Origin: SIG78 sp036677805
GTDB taxonomy: Bacteria > Verrucomicrobiota > Lentisphaeria > Victivallales > Victivallaceae
Direction of reading: 5' to 3'
Assembly (NCBI GenBank): GCA_036677805.1
Contig: JAVBVS010000029.1
Location: forward strand, 158,091 to 222,090
DNA length: 64,000 nucleotides
The notes under the pieces were generated by a model. It was given only the letters and a program-made list of their open reading frames with translations. It searched no databases and was not told where the DNA came from. The position numbers and the translations under genes are program-made. Below, piece by piece: positions 46,026 through 55,280 of this stretch; the first letter of the stretch is position 1; each line of letters starts with the position of its first letter.

Positions 46026-47735
46026 CTAAATAAGAACATGTTCTTGTATCTTTTTAATGATAGTAGATACAAAGTCTTTACTCTTTGCTATTTTATCAAA
46101 ACTATCGGAGGTTGTTGTTTTTGCATCCTGAAAACAGGAAGAAACCATATTTAAGGCCGTAAGTTTCGTTTCGTCACTCAACGTTTTGAATGCGTCTGTT
46201 GTCAAATCATTTGTAGTAATAATACTTTTGTTTTTATGCAAACATACTACGACCAACATATAGAAAAACCTAATATTGGTAATTCCGATATCAGAAATAG
46301 ACTCACCCTGACTTTTCAAAAATTTCTCACTACTTTTATATAGTTTCGTACATGTTAAATAAGCTTCCATCGGAATTGTAGGAGAAAAAATCTGCAAATA
46401 ATCTACATCCTTACTTAATAATGTAGAAGGTCGGGCTCTGCTGTCATTAGGGCGTTGCAACACAATTGCCATAAAACTCTGAGCTAATTGGGCAATTCCT
46501 ATGATATTCTCAATTCGCTCACCTTTGTTTTTATAGTAATTTTTTCTGCGGTCATAAAATAGTGTATGAGATAAAAAATACCGTTCTATATCACGATGGA
46601 TAGGTTCTGTAGCTCTTAATGAAACTTGTGGTATTTGCGTTTGACTATTTGTAGCATGAATAATTTTATCTCTGGCTGCGTCATCATTGACCTTAATCAC
46701 TCGGACAAGAACAGAGCGATTTTCGGACATGTCGCCATTTTTTTTAAAATAATCAAAAATTTCGGTAGATGTTTGTAGTCCGTTTACGATTTGTGGATTT
46801 GTTATATGAATTTTTGATGATGCAATAAACGCGTCTTCTGCAATAATAGTAACCCCATTGTTTAGCCACCAAAAATCTTCTGTTTTACCATTTTCCAGCG
46901 TAGCATTTATTTCTTTATTTACCTCAACCTTTCCTTGGTAATCTCTGACATTCGATTCAAAAATTTCCGTCCGTCTGTTTTTATTTTCATCAGAAATAAA
47001 AACATAAAAATCCTTTAAATTTACAAAGCACGCATACCCAGACAAATCATCCGAAAATCCACATTCAGCAAAACTTCTTGTAATTAGAGGAATAATAGAG
47101 TCCTTTACCTTGTCTGCAGCGTCTAAGAGTTCACGTGCCCCGAGATACGTAAAAGAACAACGGGATCGATAAAGAGAGGTTTCCACCTTGTTCTTTAATA
47201 AATCCGCCTTCGATTTTAACTTGGGGTGTATTGATGTAGTATCCCCTTGTGATACGTAATAAAATTTTATTTCCAATGATGGGAATCGTGCAGCAAGCGA
47301 CAAATATGTTGTCCGAAATAATAGTATTTTATCTATGAATTCTTTCCTGTAAATCTTGCTAAACAGCGAAACATCTCCTTCCAAATCACTCAAAAAATTA
47401 TCTGCAATTTGGCTAAATCCATCAATGATGTTTTCTCGGTAAGTGTCTGATATTTTTGACTGTATGATATATAAAACAACCTGTGGATTTTTCCCACTTC
47501 CCTCAAAAGAAGAATCTTCTTGTACCAAGATATCATTGACAAAGCAATAGATGGCATCGACTTTGCCATCGTCCCCGCCATCAATAACTCCAGAATTAAT
47601 CTCGTCTATGGACAAATCGTATGGCTTCAATATCTGTTCACATGAGAAAAGTTCGAAATATTCCGACTCACTCATATCATATGGGACACGCTTATCATCA
47701 ATAACCGTTTGCAAAATCAGGCGAGAATTATTCAT
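46026..47735 (-). CDS. AIPR-family protein, probable abortive-infection nuclease
   Basis: 569 residues. The central part matches AIPR (abortive infection phage resistance) proteins: FWWLNNGVTIIAEDAFIASS, HITNPQIVNGLQTSTEIFDY and ATNSQTQIPQVSLRATEPIH. The N-terminus has GGDDGKVDAIYCFVNDI followed by VLYIIQSK, a PD-(D/E)xK-like pattern (D...QxK) that suggests a nuclease domain. It is the first gene after the attachment site and is transcribed toward it. Base composition is far richer in A+T than the housekeeping region, consistent with transfer. A phage-defence role is inferred from the family. Confidence 0.85.
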   Translation of the reverse strand: MNNSRLILQTVIDDKRVPYDMSESEYFELFSCEQILKPYDLSIDEINSGVIDGGDDGKVDAIYCFVNDILVQEDSSFEGSGKNPQVVLYIIQSKISDTYRENIIDGFSQIADNFLSDLEGDVSLFSKIYRKEFIDKILLFRTTYLSLAARFPSLEIKFYYVSQGDTTSIHPKLKSKADLLKNKVETSLYRSRCSFTYLGARELLDAADKVKDSIIPLITRSFAECGFSDDLSGYACFVNLKDFYVFISDENKNRRTEIFESNVRDYQGKVEVNKEINATLENGKTEDFWWLNNGVTIIAEDAFIASSKIHITNPQIVNGLQTSTEIFDYFKKNGDMSENRSVLVRVIKVNDDAARDKIIHATNSQTQIPQVSLRATEPIHRDIERYFLSHTLFYDRRKNYYKNKGERIENIIGIAQLAQSFMAIVLQRPNDSRARPSTLLSKDVDYLQIFSPTIPMEAYLTCTKLYKSSEKFLKSQGESISDIGITNIRFFYMLVVVCLHKNKSIITTNDLTTDAFKTLSDETKLTALNMVSSCFQDAKTTTSDSFDKIAKSKDFVSTIIKKIQEHVLI

Positions 47736-48034
47736 TGCGAATGACTCCGTTTATTGACCTCTCAGCAAAATTTATATTCGCAAGTCGTGTATTAAAATTG
47801 CTTAATTATTGCCCCGATCCCCAGCTTTGACTACTTTTTCATGGAAAGATTAGTGCAAATGTCCTTGAATTATTATAACCCATTGCGAATGAATTGCAAG
47901 TTCCGAAATCAGCTTTACTGAATAATTAATGCGGTTTCCGAATGAGGCCGTCGTGTATTGTACTGCCAATCCATTAACCGCTCGCTTTTGAGCTTTATTC
48001 TATCCACGGAAACTTTTCACCGGGAGATCGTTCT
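47736..48034. other. Non-coding gap with a sequence shared with element 3
   Basis: About 300 bases between the AIPR gene and the integrase gene. Positions ~47811-47890 resemble 62810-62884 in element 3, with TTTCATGGAAAGAT identical in both and CCTTGAA and CCATT blocks following at similar spacing. No complete gene is visible. The right end supplies the integrase ribosome binding site (GGGAG). Confidence 0.45.
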
Positions 48035-49331
48035 GTGGGGAATTCATCGTTGCGCTTGAGCGTCGGGGCCATTTTCACCAAGGGGCCGGGGAGGATTTAC
48101 TTCTATCGCTATCAATTGGCAGGACGGCGCAAAACCGTCAGTTTGAAGACCACTAACCGTACTGAAGCCCTGAAACAGGCAAGGGCCTTGATTCCGATCA
48201 TTCAAGCCTCCACCCCGGAAATCGTAGCCGCCCATGTCGAATACGCCAAAGGGTTCCGGGACGTTGAACGCAATCTCACCCTTCCCGATATCTGGCCATA
48301 TTATTCCATCCACCCCGATCGGGCCATTCCCGCCACCGTCAACGAGCAGTTGCAATATCAATCCAGTTTGCAGGAATTCATCGACTATCTCGACAATCCC
48401 GCTCTCGAAATCCGCCAGATTACGTCCCGAACTGCTGAGGAATTCTCCGAACACCTGAAAACCACCGGCATCGCCGTCCACACCCACAACCGCAAGATCA
48501 AACGCATCCGCAAGATTTTCTCCACCCTGACCGAATTCTACAGCGATGAGAATCCCTTTCGCATCTTCCCTTTTTCGCCGGGAACGCGAGGAACAGGGCC
48601 TCGGCGTCCGCAGACTGGCCTTTTCCAGAGAGCAGGAACAGCGGATCGGCGAAGTTCTCGACGATCCCCACTATCAGGTTTTGAACAAGCCGGAAATCCG
48701 GGTAGTTTATTATCTTGGCATGTATACCGGCCAGAGGCTCAAAGACTGCGTTCTGCTGCAATGGCGCAGCATCGACCTTGACCGGCGGCGCATCTGGGTC
48801 AAGCAGTTCAAAACCGGCAAGGAAGTGACCATTCCCATTGCCGACCGGCTGCTGGCCGTGCTCTTGGAGGCTCAGGTGTGGCAATCCGACGATTACGTCT
48901 GTCCCAAGGTGGCGGAACGGTACAATCACCTTGACCGGAATGGCAAGAACATCGGCAACAATCTGGTCAACCTCGATGTGCTCCGCGTCATCCGCTGGAT
49001 CGGCGTTGAACCGTCCATCGCCGTCCCCGGACGCAAGCGCAAGGTCACTCAATACGGATTCCATTCCCTTCGCCACACCTTCGCCAGCCACTGCGCCGAA
49101 GCCGGGGTTCCCAAAGCGGTATTGCTTTTCATTCTCGGCACCGATTCCGAAATCGCCGACAAGTACTATACCCACATCGGCGAAGAGGCCCAGTTGAAAG
49201 CCATTGCAGCGGTTTCCGGCTCCGGCACTCTTTCCGCTCCGGAACGGATCCGCCAAGCCCTGCTCTTTCTGGCCACGCTTCCGGCTTCTCCGGAACGCGA
49301 GAGACTCGAAACCATCCTGAAATCAGCCTGA
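48035..49331 (+). pseudogene. Tyrosine recombinase (integrase), split by a frameshift
   Basis: It starts at GTG 48035 with GGGAG 9 bases upstream. The first frame gives an arm-type and core-binding N-terminus (YRYQLAGRRKTVSLKTTNRT; HTHNRKIKRIRKIFSTLTEF). At T5 (48571-48575) the reading must shift by +1 to continue as REREEQGLGVRRLAFSREQE, so one T too many is present in the run. The catalytic domain follows: TGQRLKDCVLLQW (first Arg), FKTGKEVTIPI (Lys), HSLRHTFASH (His-x-x-Arg) and ADKYYTHIGEEA (Tyr). The usual LGH histidine is replaced by Thr (ILGTDSEI). It presumably inserted the element at tRNA-Arg. It may be inactive, a sequencing error, or rescued by frameshifting. Confidence 0.85.
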
Positions 49332-50042
49332 TTTCAACTTTTTTCGAGAAATCTTCAACCAATCGTCAATCTGGGGGGTTGACGGACCCCCTCTTTTTTT
49401 GTATCTTATATTATGTTTTTTGCATTTCTTCTCTTTTTTAAGGACAGCTATGGAGAAATGCAATGGACAGCAGGTTTCAGTTCGTATCGTTTTCGGCCGC
49501 CGGTTTGGCCGGGTTGAATCTCATCTTCCCCGCATTCCGGCCTCGCTTCGCCGCTTCAATCTTCCGGCGCGGCGACTGCAATTTCTTTCGCTCCACCCTC
49601 TTGAAACTGGTCCCTCCGGGCTACCAGACCGTTAATTTTGCGGCGGCTGCTTCGGGGGTTCCGGTACCCGCTTGCCTGTACTTCTGCCGAAACACTTTTC
49701 CCCCTAAAACAGCGGGGAAAGCCTTGGGGGTTTTTAGAGTATGTTTAAAAATCTTACTATTTAAATATTTAAAAGGACTTTCAAAACCCTTATTCCAATC
49801 TTCCACTCAGGACCAGCAAAAGGGGGGACAAAACACCACTGTTCAAAATTCCCACCTTTGCAAACCCCGGACCAGACAATTCCAATTATTCCAACCGGAA
49901 AAGAATTGTATCCTCCATTTTAACCATTTTCAATCCCCCAACTACACTTTTTCGCCATTTTCTGCAATTCCGTTCATTGCAGCACTGCAAAATAGTTATT
50001 TTACTAATTAACACATTTTTCAACAACAAGGAGGAACCCAAG
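49332..50042. other. Intergenic region upstream of the rep-like gene, candidate origin
   Basis: About 710 bases with no convincing gene. A small frame from ATG 49450 (AAGGA before it) to 49635 encodes ~61 residues of Arg-rich sequence of doubtful reality. An A+T-rich stretch lies at 49738-49790. Just before the replication gene, CTGCAA (49962), TTGCAG (49977) and CTGCAA (49985) form clustered direct and inverted repeats. This would be a reasonable place for an origin or operator, but that is inference. Confidence 0.4.
49374..49400 (+). terminator. Rho-independent terminator after the integrase gene
   Basis: GGGGGT, loop TGACGG, ACCCCC and then TC-TTTTTTT: a short GC-rich stem with a T7 tail, about 45 bases after the integrase stop codon. 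Confidence 0.85.
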
Positions 50043-50834
50043 ATGGCACGACCAGTGATTGTCCAAACCGACAAATTTGAAGATTACCCGGTGTTTCAAG
50101 ACCCAAACGGCAGTCGCCTTGAAATCCTACAGGCGATCAAAAACACCTTTGATTACCTGTGGACGGCCTGCAACCGGAGACTCTACGTCTGTCATTTCAC
50201 CATTCATCTGGAACAGTGTTTCGACCAAGAAGGCAACGACTTCATTTCCGGAACCCTGCAAAGTTGGCGGAAGACCATGTTGAACCACAAGATCAAGGCG
50301 GAATATCTCTGGGTGCGGGAACAGGGGGACCAATCCTCCGACTACCACCCCCATTACCACGTCTTCGTCATTATTCAGGGCAAGTTCATTCAGGCGGCCC
50401 AAGGAATTGCCGAAAATTTGAACCGTCTGCTTGGAAAACGTTTGCAGACCGACAGACAGGTTGTCCGGATCAATCCACCCCAGAGTGACGGCTTTCGGTG
50501 GGGCAAAAAGGTTTCGGCCAAACTGGACAACTTTGCCGACGCCATTTCCTGGGTTTCCTATTTAGCCAAGGCCAGCACCAAACAGGCTCCTCCGGGTCAG
50601 AAAACCTTCAGCTTTTCCAAAGGGTATTTGAAGGCTCAGCCGCCGGAAGTTCTGTCGCCGGAACAGGAACAACAAGAGGAACTGTGGTTTGAAGGGGAGA
50701 AATTTGACATGTCGCACGAAGATTGGCAGGCTTGGGGCGACGGCACCCAGAATTGGGAGGAAATTCTGGGATTCAATCCGGCCACCGGCGAAACTTATCC
50801 GCCGAAATTCAAGAGAACGGCTTCCGTTGCTTAG
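50043..50834 (+). CDS. HUH-type replication protein (Inovirus Gp2 / YfjJ-like)
   Basis: 263 residues from ATG 50043, which has AAGGAGG 9 bases upstream. LWVREQGDQSSDYHPHYHVF, then VIIQGKFIQAAQGIAENLNR, matches the YagK/YfjJ C-terminal / Inovirus Gp2 family. HYH is the His-hydrophobic-His metal motif of rolling-circle initiators, and conserved Tyr residues follow (AISWVSYLAKAS). Such proteins occur in filamentous phages, plasmids and CP4/P4-like satellites. It probably replicates the excised element. A degenerate relative lies at 51006. Confidence 0.8.
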   Translation: MARPVIVQTDKFEDYPVFQDPNGSRLEILQAIKNTFDYLWTACNRRLYVCHFTIHLEQCFDQEGNDFISGTLQSWRKTMLNHKIKAEYLWVREQGDQSSDYHPHYHVFVIIQGKFIQAAQGIAENLNRLLGKRLQTDRQVVRINPPQSDGFRWGKKVSAKLDNFADAISWVSYLAKASTKQAPPGQKTFSFSKGYLKAQPPEVLSPEQEQQEELWFEGEKFDMSHEDWQAWGDGTQNWEEILGFNPATGETYPPKFKRTASVA

Positions 50835-51005
50835 AAAGGTTTAGTCAAGCCGAAGTACCGGAAAAGTGCTGAGGTGCCCTCCCCGTGGCTTTACGGTACC
50901 CGGAGAGGCGTTTGAAAACAGGAAGGAGGCTCTTGGGCAGTTGTACAACGAATTTCGATCATTCATTCAAACGCAGGAAGAACAACAAGGGACGGAGAAA
51001 AGATT

Positions 51006-51671
51006 ATGAGGAAGAAAACGATGGAATTGCAAGACGGTCTGGTATTTCGTTCGACGCTTTGGGGAGAAATTGAACTGCCGGAGAGTCAGGAAGGTTACCG
51101 TCTGGCAATCTTGACCTGGATCAGCGCCAATCTGCAATGGTTGAACGATGCGGCCTGTCTGCACGAACTGAGGCTTGAATTCCCCAAACCCCGGAAGCGC
51201 AGTTCCGAGACAGTCACCAAGATGCTCGAAAAATTGCTTCGAAAATTCCGAGACCAGCAGATCCGATCGGGAGAACGTTGCGAATTCGTCTGGGTTCGGG
51301 AGCCCGGATTTGAAACAATCCCCTATCGGGTCGTTTTCCTGTCCCAGCGCAATCAGGAAGAATTCACGGTTTTCGAAAAATTCCTCCAAAAAACCCTGAA
51401 CCTGAACGACGACCGGAAAGAGGCCTTTTCGTGCGAGTATCTTGAGCATTTGACAGATGTCACCAGCACTTCGAATTCGGAAGTGGTCAAATTCATGATG
51501 GACCTTTTGGAGTATGTTCCCCCACAAGCCGGACTGTCGGCCAAGGAACTGACCGATTATCGGGGATTTCTCTATCCGACCAAGCATCTGCCGAGGCTTT
51601 ACGGGGTTTCACCGCTGGACAGGTACAAGGCGCATTGCGCTCTTGCCGAGGTTGAGTTCATGGACTATTGA
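51006..51671 (+). CDS. Degenerate relative of the HUH replication protein
   Basis: 221 residues from ATG 51006 (GGAG upstream). A stretch CEFVWVREPGFETIPYRVVF aligns with EYLWVREQGDQSSDYHPHYH of the gene at 50043, and a helical KMLEKLLRKFRDQQI precedes it as TLQSWRKTMLNHKI does there. The HYH motif is replaced by YRV, so metal-dependent nicking is not expected. It may be an accessory or regulatory paralogue. The 170-base gap between the two genes holds no other gene. The homology is judged by eye only. Confidence 0.55.
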   Translation: MRKKTMELQDGLVFRSTLWGEIELPESQEGYRLAILTWISANLQWLNDAACLHELRLEFPKPRKRSSETVTKMLEKLLRKFRDQQIRSGERCEFVWVREPGFETIPYRVVFLSQRNQEEFTVFEKFLQKTLNLNDDRKEAFSCEYLEHLTDVTSTSNSEVVKFMMDLLEYVPPQAGLSAKELTDYRGFLYPTKHLPRLYGVSPLDRYKAHCALAEVEFMDY

Positions 51672-52453
51672 TGTCGGGCCGGGTTCGCAATCCAACGGAA
51701 ATTGACGAACCCTTCCGACAATTTATCATATAGTTGAGGTTTTAAGGCACTCGCAAGTTCCACCACAACAACAGAAGAAATCCACAGAAAAAGTGGTCAG
51801 GATTTGCATTTCATCTGTAACGCGGCTATATTTCCTCGGATTTCAACCGAGGGGGATATCGATCACAGACGAGTAACGAAAATCTGATATAACTTTTGCT
51901 TCCCGGCAGTGCAAGGAAACTCGCAATTTTTGAACACAACGGCTGGTAAGGTGTGGCGTGTCCGCAATATGTGGACATATTCCATGCTTTGTCGTTGTGT
52001 GGGCTTGCGAGTGCCTCTTGCACGATCAGGGTGTGGAGTATGTCCCTTTTTCGTGCCGGAAGGCGAAAACGATGCGGACCACAGCAAGAAAGTTTCCACA
52101 TTCAGTGATGTTACTGTCGGCGATTCCATTCTCCGGCTGTTCTCGTTACGCCCGTCATTCCGCCGTTTCCGCGCTCACTGCCGCACTCAAGCCTCTGATC
52201 AATTTCCAGTCCTGTTCCAGTCTTGCTCCTGAAGCCCAGCATCGGCCCGTCTTTTTCAAAAGCTTCTCCCACCGTCCGACAACTACCATGCCATATCGTT
52301 TGTGCGTAATCCACGAATGGCGCTCTTATCGATACTTTCACTTTCAGTATAGGAGGGTGCTTATGGGGGGACCATAAAACATTGTCGGGGGGCGAAGTTG
52401 TGAATAGGGATGTTCAATTCAAAAAATGGATTACGCGAGGTATAGACGGAAAA
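51672..52453. other. Non-coding stretch with small hairpins
   Basis: About 780 bases in which no coding frame is convincing on either strand. CCTCGG...CCGAGG (51833-51851) and TGTCC...GGACA (51959-51977) are small inverted repeats. AGGAGG followed by a four-codon ATG frame occurs near 52353. The sequence may be decayed DNA or carry a small RNA; nothing firm can be named. Confidence 0.35.
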
Positions 52454-52993
52454 ATGAAATCAATGATGTTATCTCTCGGGATGTTGTGTTGTGTGTTGCT
52501 TCTTGCCGGATGTGCAGACAGTAAAAAAATCTCCATGGTTAAAAATGGCATCTTGGAACTCGACAAGAGCCGGACCGTCAAGCAAGCCTTCCAGTCCAAA
52601 CTGAGCTCCATGAAATGGCGTGTTTTTCATACGCAGAATAATAAAACCGTAGTTGAGGTTTCCGGCGTATGGAAAAGCGACAAGCACCGGGAAGGATTGG
52701 AGAAGGCCAAAGCTGACTTGAAGGATCCGAATGAAATGAAAAAGTTGGATCCATTTGAACAATCCATGCTCAAAGCTTCTGTTGAAAGGGCAGAAAAATT
52801 GGCCTTCTCAATTCCCTATGCCGGAGATCAAGTTCTGGTACAATTCATCATTAACGCCGACGATACGTTTATCTTCGTTTACGGCGAACTTCAGGATAAA
52901 GACGGTAACATTAAGCGGAGTAAAAATGGATTGGAAGCCACAACGAGTTCGTTCTATTCCCACCATGACTTTCTGGGCATGATGTATGAATAA
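52454..52993 (+). CDS. Lipoprotein of the island
   Basis: 179 residues from ATG 52454; an upstream in-frame start (52382) would bury the signal sequence. MKSMMLSLGMLCCVLLLAGC contains a lipobox (LLAGC), so the protein is probably anchored at the membrane. The mature part is charged, with alternating helix and strand (LELDKSRTVKQAFQSKL; GDQVLVQFIINADDTFIFVY). No family recognised. It begins a plus-strand run of small genes to 56.7 kb. Confidence 0.7.
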   Translation: MKSMMLSLGMLCCVLLLAGCADSKKISMVKNGILELDKSRTVKQAFQSKLSSMKWRVFHTQNNKTVVEVSGVWKSDKHREGLEKAKADLKDPNEMKKLDPFEQSMLKASVERAEKLAFSIPYAGDQVLVQFIINADDTFIFVYGELQDKDGNIKRSKNGLEATTSSFYSHHDFLGMMYE

Positions 52994-53022
52994 CGCTGTA
53001 AAATCGAATAAGGATTTCTAAA

Positions 53023-53382
53023 ATGCCGGAACAATTCTCATTGCAACCCGGAGAGAATATCATCAGAACCTGCCGAATGTCCGGAATGGATGATCTGCGG
53101 TATTTCGTCAGAATCACCAATCGACGGCTGGTGTTCTCTCCCATTGAATATCCATTTTTGCCAATGTTGATCGCGGGACTGATTGAGGTATTCGCCCGAC
53201 CGAAAGCCGTTGCCCACTCATGGCAAAAGGCAGACATCCGGAATATTGAAATCCGGAAAAAGAGTTCCATCCCATTGCTCAAACATATTCTTGGCACCCA
53301 AATGATCATTACTGTGAACGGAGAAGATATTTGCCTGAAACACTATGACAAACGAATCATCGATTGGTGGAGAATGCGTTGA
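53023..53382 (+). CDS. Small PH-like protein of unknown function
   Basis: 119 residues. FSLQPGENIIRTCRMSGMDD and RYFVRITNRRLVFSP have the look of bacterial PH-like or GRAM-type domains (a short beta barrel, then a W-KADIRNIEI strand). FLPMLIAGLIEVFARP is one hydrophobic segment. It is 29 bases after the lipoprotein gene. Membrane-surface binding is a guess from the fold-like pattern. Confidence 0.6.
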   Translation: MPEQFSLQPGENIIRTCRMSGMDDLRYFVRITNRRLVFSPIEYPFLPMLIAGLIEVFARPKAVAHSWQKADIRNIEIRKKSSIPLLKHILGTQMIITVNGEDICLKHYDKRIIDWWRMR

Positions 53383-53434
53383 GCGCGGTTGTTCAATGCT
53401 TCATTTCCAATAAAATAACAAAAGGACAGGGGAA

Positions 53435-53620
53435 ATGACGGGAAAAGCGATTTTGTGGGGATTGATTGGTTTTGTTGCCGGTGGCTGGTTGGGCGCAATG
53501 CTCGGCGGCTATCTGGTTGGCGGAATTGTCGGTCTGGTCGTCGGAATCATGGCATTTGTTTCATCGAAGAAAAACAACGGAGCGCCGCCAAGTTGGCTCT
53601 GGCGTACCAAGAAGAAGTAA
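53435..53620 (+). CDS. Glycine-zipper membrane protein
   Basis: 61 residues. Two hydrophobic helices full of small residues (IGFVAGGWLGAMLGGYLVGG, IVGLVVGIMAFVSSKK) form a glycine zipper and are followed by a basic tail. AAAGGACAGGGGAA lies before the ATG. It sits between the PH-like and zinc-ribbon genes. Such small zipper proteins occur among membrane-perturbing effectors and among plain membrane proteins; the role is unknown. Confidence 0.6.
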   Translation: MTGKAILWGLIGFVAGGWLGAMLGGYLVGGIVGLVVGIMAFVSSKKNNGAPPSWLWRTKKK

Positions 53621-53695
53621 CCCCTGAAAGCCTTCCTTCCGCTATCTTAGATATATGGCGGAAGGAAGGAGAAGTAAAAACGAGGAGGGCCGTCT

Positions 53696-54124
53696 ATGCA
53701 AATCCAATGTCCATTTTGTGCTGAAATCATCGATTCCAATGATGCATTTTGTCGCTATTGCAGCAATAAACTTTTGTCACCGGAAAAAACGCCGAGCTCT
53801 GTGAGCCGCCGAACTGCGCCTTTGACATCCGGGCATAAAAGTCTTTTGTGGATTGCGGTATTGATCCCGTTATGGGGCGAAATTCCGGTTCGTCTGCTGG
53901 CCCAGAGCGATACATCCTATGTCTGGCTGTTTTTCCTGTTGAACGTCATATTCTTCTCCATTGATGAAAAATGGTTGAAAAAATCGGGATACGAGCCTCC
54001 GACCTCTTGGTGGATCCTGTTGATTCCGGTATATCTGTGGAAACGGGGAACAGTAGTCGGTGACGGGCGCGGGTATTTCATTGTCTGGTGGGTGGCTTTC
54101 GTACTGTCGTGTCTGATATTTTAA
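53696..54124 (+). CDS. Zinc-ribbon membrane protein
   Basis: 142 residues. The N-terminus MQIQCPFCAEIIDSNDAFCR, then YC, is a zinc ribbon (CxxC...CxxC). Three or four hydrophobic helices follow (LLWIAVLIPLWGEIPVRLL; YVWLFFLLNVIFFSI; YFIVWWVAFVLSCLIF). GGAGGG precedes the ATG. It is 12 bases before a second zinc-ribbon membrane gene. Function unknown; zinc-ribbon/TM proteins of this kind are common in defence and envelope-stress gene clusters. Confidence 0.7.
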   Translation: MQIQCPFCAEIIDSNDAFCRYCSNKLLSPEKTPSSVSRRTAPLTSGHKSLLWIAVLIPLWGEIPVRLLAQSDTSYVWLFFLLNVIFFSIDEKWLKKSGYEPPTSWWILLIPVYLWKRGTVVGDGRGYFIVWWVAFVLSCLIF

Positions 54125-54136
54125 CTGGAGATAGCC

Positions 54137-54718
54137 GTGAGTAAATTCATCTGTGTTTGCCCGCAATGCGCCAAACAGTTGGAGGCGGATGACGCCAATG
54201 CCGGGGTGACGGCTGAATGTCCTGAGTGCGATCAGCACTTTGAGCTTCAGAAACCGGTCGTTCAAACCTTGGAAGGAACATTGAAGATGTGTCCGCATTG
54301 CGGAAATAAAATCCGTAAGGAGGCCAACTTCTGCCGGTATTGCCATACCTCATTGACGGGGGATTGCACCGCAAAACGCATTTCTTGTCCACGATGCGGC
54401 ATAGCGCTTCCATTCGGCAGTTCCATATGTCCAGCCTGCAATGCGAAACTCAATACGGCGGAAATCGTCAGTGACGTAAACGTGTCTTCGATGGTCGCCT
54501 TCGGTCTGGCCCTCGGTGGATTACTTTTCCCGCTGCTTTTCATTCCAGCGGTGATTTGCGGACACATCGGTTACAGGAACAGTAAAAATCTCCCGACGCA
54601 TGCCGGAAAGAGTCTGGCAATCGCCGCAATGTGCATTGGATATCTTGCCATTCTGATTGCCGTGATCATCTGGCTGCTGATTCTATTGGGATTTTTCATC
54701 GCCTTCAATATCGAATGA
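54137..54718 (+). CDS. Triple zinc-ribbon membrane protein (DUF4190-like)
   Basis: 193 residues starting at GTG 54137 with TGGAG 8 bases upstream. Three Cys-rich zinc ribbons occur in order: CVCPQCAK...CPEC (residues 7-36), CPHCGNKIRKEANFCRYC (51-69) and CPRCGIALPFGSSICPAC (82-100). Two transmembrane helices follow, linked by GHIGYRNSKN, typical of the DUF4190/DUF805-like membrane domains. The start is 12 bases after the previous gene, so they are co-transcribed. A sensor or scaffold is inferred. Confidence 0.72.
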   Translation: MSKFICVCPQCAKQLEADDANAGVTAECPECDQHFELQKPVVQTLEGTLKMCPHCGNKIRKEANFCRYCHTSLTGDCTAKRISCPRCGIALPFGSSICPACNAKLNTAEIVSDVNVSSMVAFGLALGGLLFPLLFIPAVICGHIGYRNSKNLPTHAGKSLAIAAMCIGYLAILIAVIIWLLILLGFFIAFNIE

Positions 54719-54794
54719 CGGCCCCCATCCCTTTGCAATTCGACCGCATATTGACTGGCCCAATTGAATATGTATCTTCAAACTGGGAGGATAT

Positions 54795-55280
54795 ATGCGG
54801 ATTCGAATTTTTGCCCGGAGCTTCTTTGAGGCTCGCATGGGGACAAGTCGTGAACCGGCTTTGCTGGCCCGTTTCCGAATTATCTCCATCAATAGTTTGC
54901 ACCCCAGAGAAACGCCCCCGTTCAGCAAAGGATATCGGGTTGGGAAAAATATTCTGGTCCTCTCCTTCGACGATGTGGAATACTCCTGTCGCAATGCAAT
55001 AACCGCAAATGACGCGGATCAAATCCTGAGATTTGCCCTGACGGATGATTGCCGTCCGCTGCTGATTCATTGTACCGCCGGAGAATCGCGCTCGGGTGCC
55101 GTGGGACTATTTTTGAATCGGCTGTTGAATCGCGGCGCACTCGCTCAAGATGATTTTCGACAATTCGCCATGGACTACCTTTGGGTGGCGGAGACAGCGA
55201 ACAACTATGTATATCAAATGCTGGAGGAAGCCCATGCAAGAAGGTTATTGGGGAAACTATCAGACCGGAATCTGGTTTGA
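54795..55280 (+). CDS. Protein tyrosine/dual-specificity phosphatase-like protein
   Basis: 161 residues. LLIHCTAGESRSGAVGLFL contains the Cys-x5-Arg signature of PTP/DSP phosphatases (HCTAGESRSG), with Asp residues upstream (SFDDVEYSC) that could serve as the general acid. A helical C-terminus follows. It would dephosphorylate a protein or another phosphoester. It overlaps the next gene by 47 bases and so is translated with it. Presence beside zinc-ribbon membrane genes in an island suggests a signalling or defence role, which is not proven. Confidence 0.72.
   Translation: MRIRIFARSFFEARMGTSREPALLARFRIISINSLHPRETPPFSKGYRVGKNILVLSFDDVEYSCRNAITANDADQILRFALTDDCRPLLIHCTAGESRSGAVGLFLNRLLNRGALAQDDFRQFAMDYLWVAETANNYVYQMLEEAHARRLLGKLSDRNLV

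Noticed and set aside
49463..50011. A 182-codon plus-strand frame upstream of the rep-like gene
   Set aside because: Composition is non-protein-like, there is no ribosome binding site, and it runs through the A+T-rich stretch and the repeats before the rep gene.
52111..52341. A 76-codon minus-strand frame in the gap before the lipoprotein gene
   Set aside because: Starts at GTG without a ribosome binding site and matches nothing I recognise; kept as non-coding.
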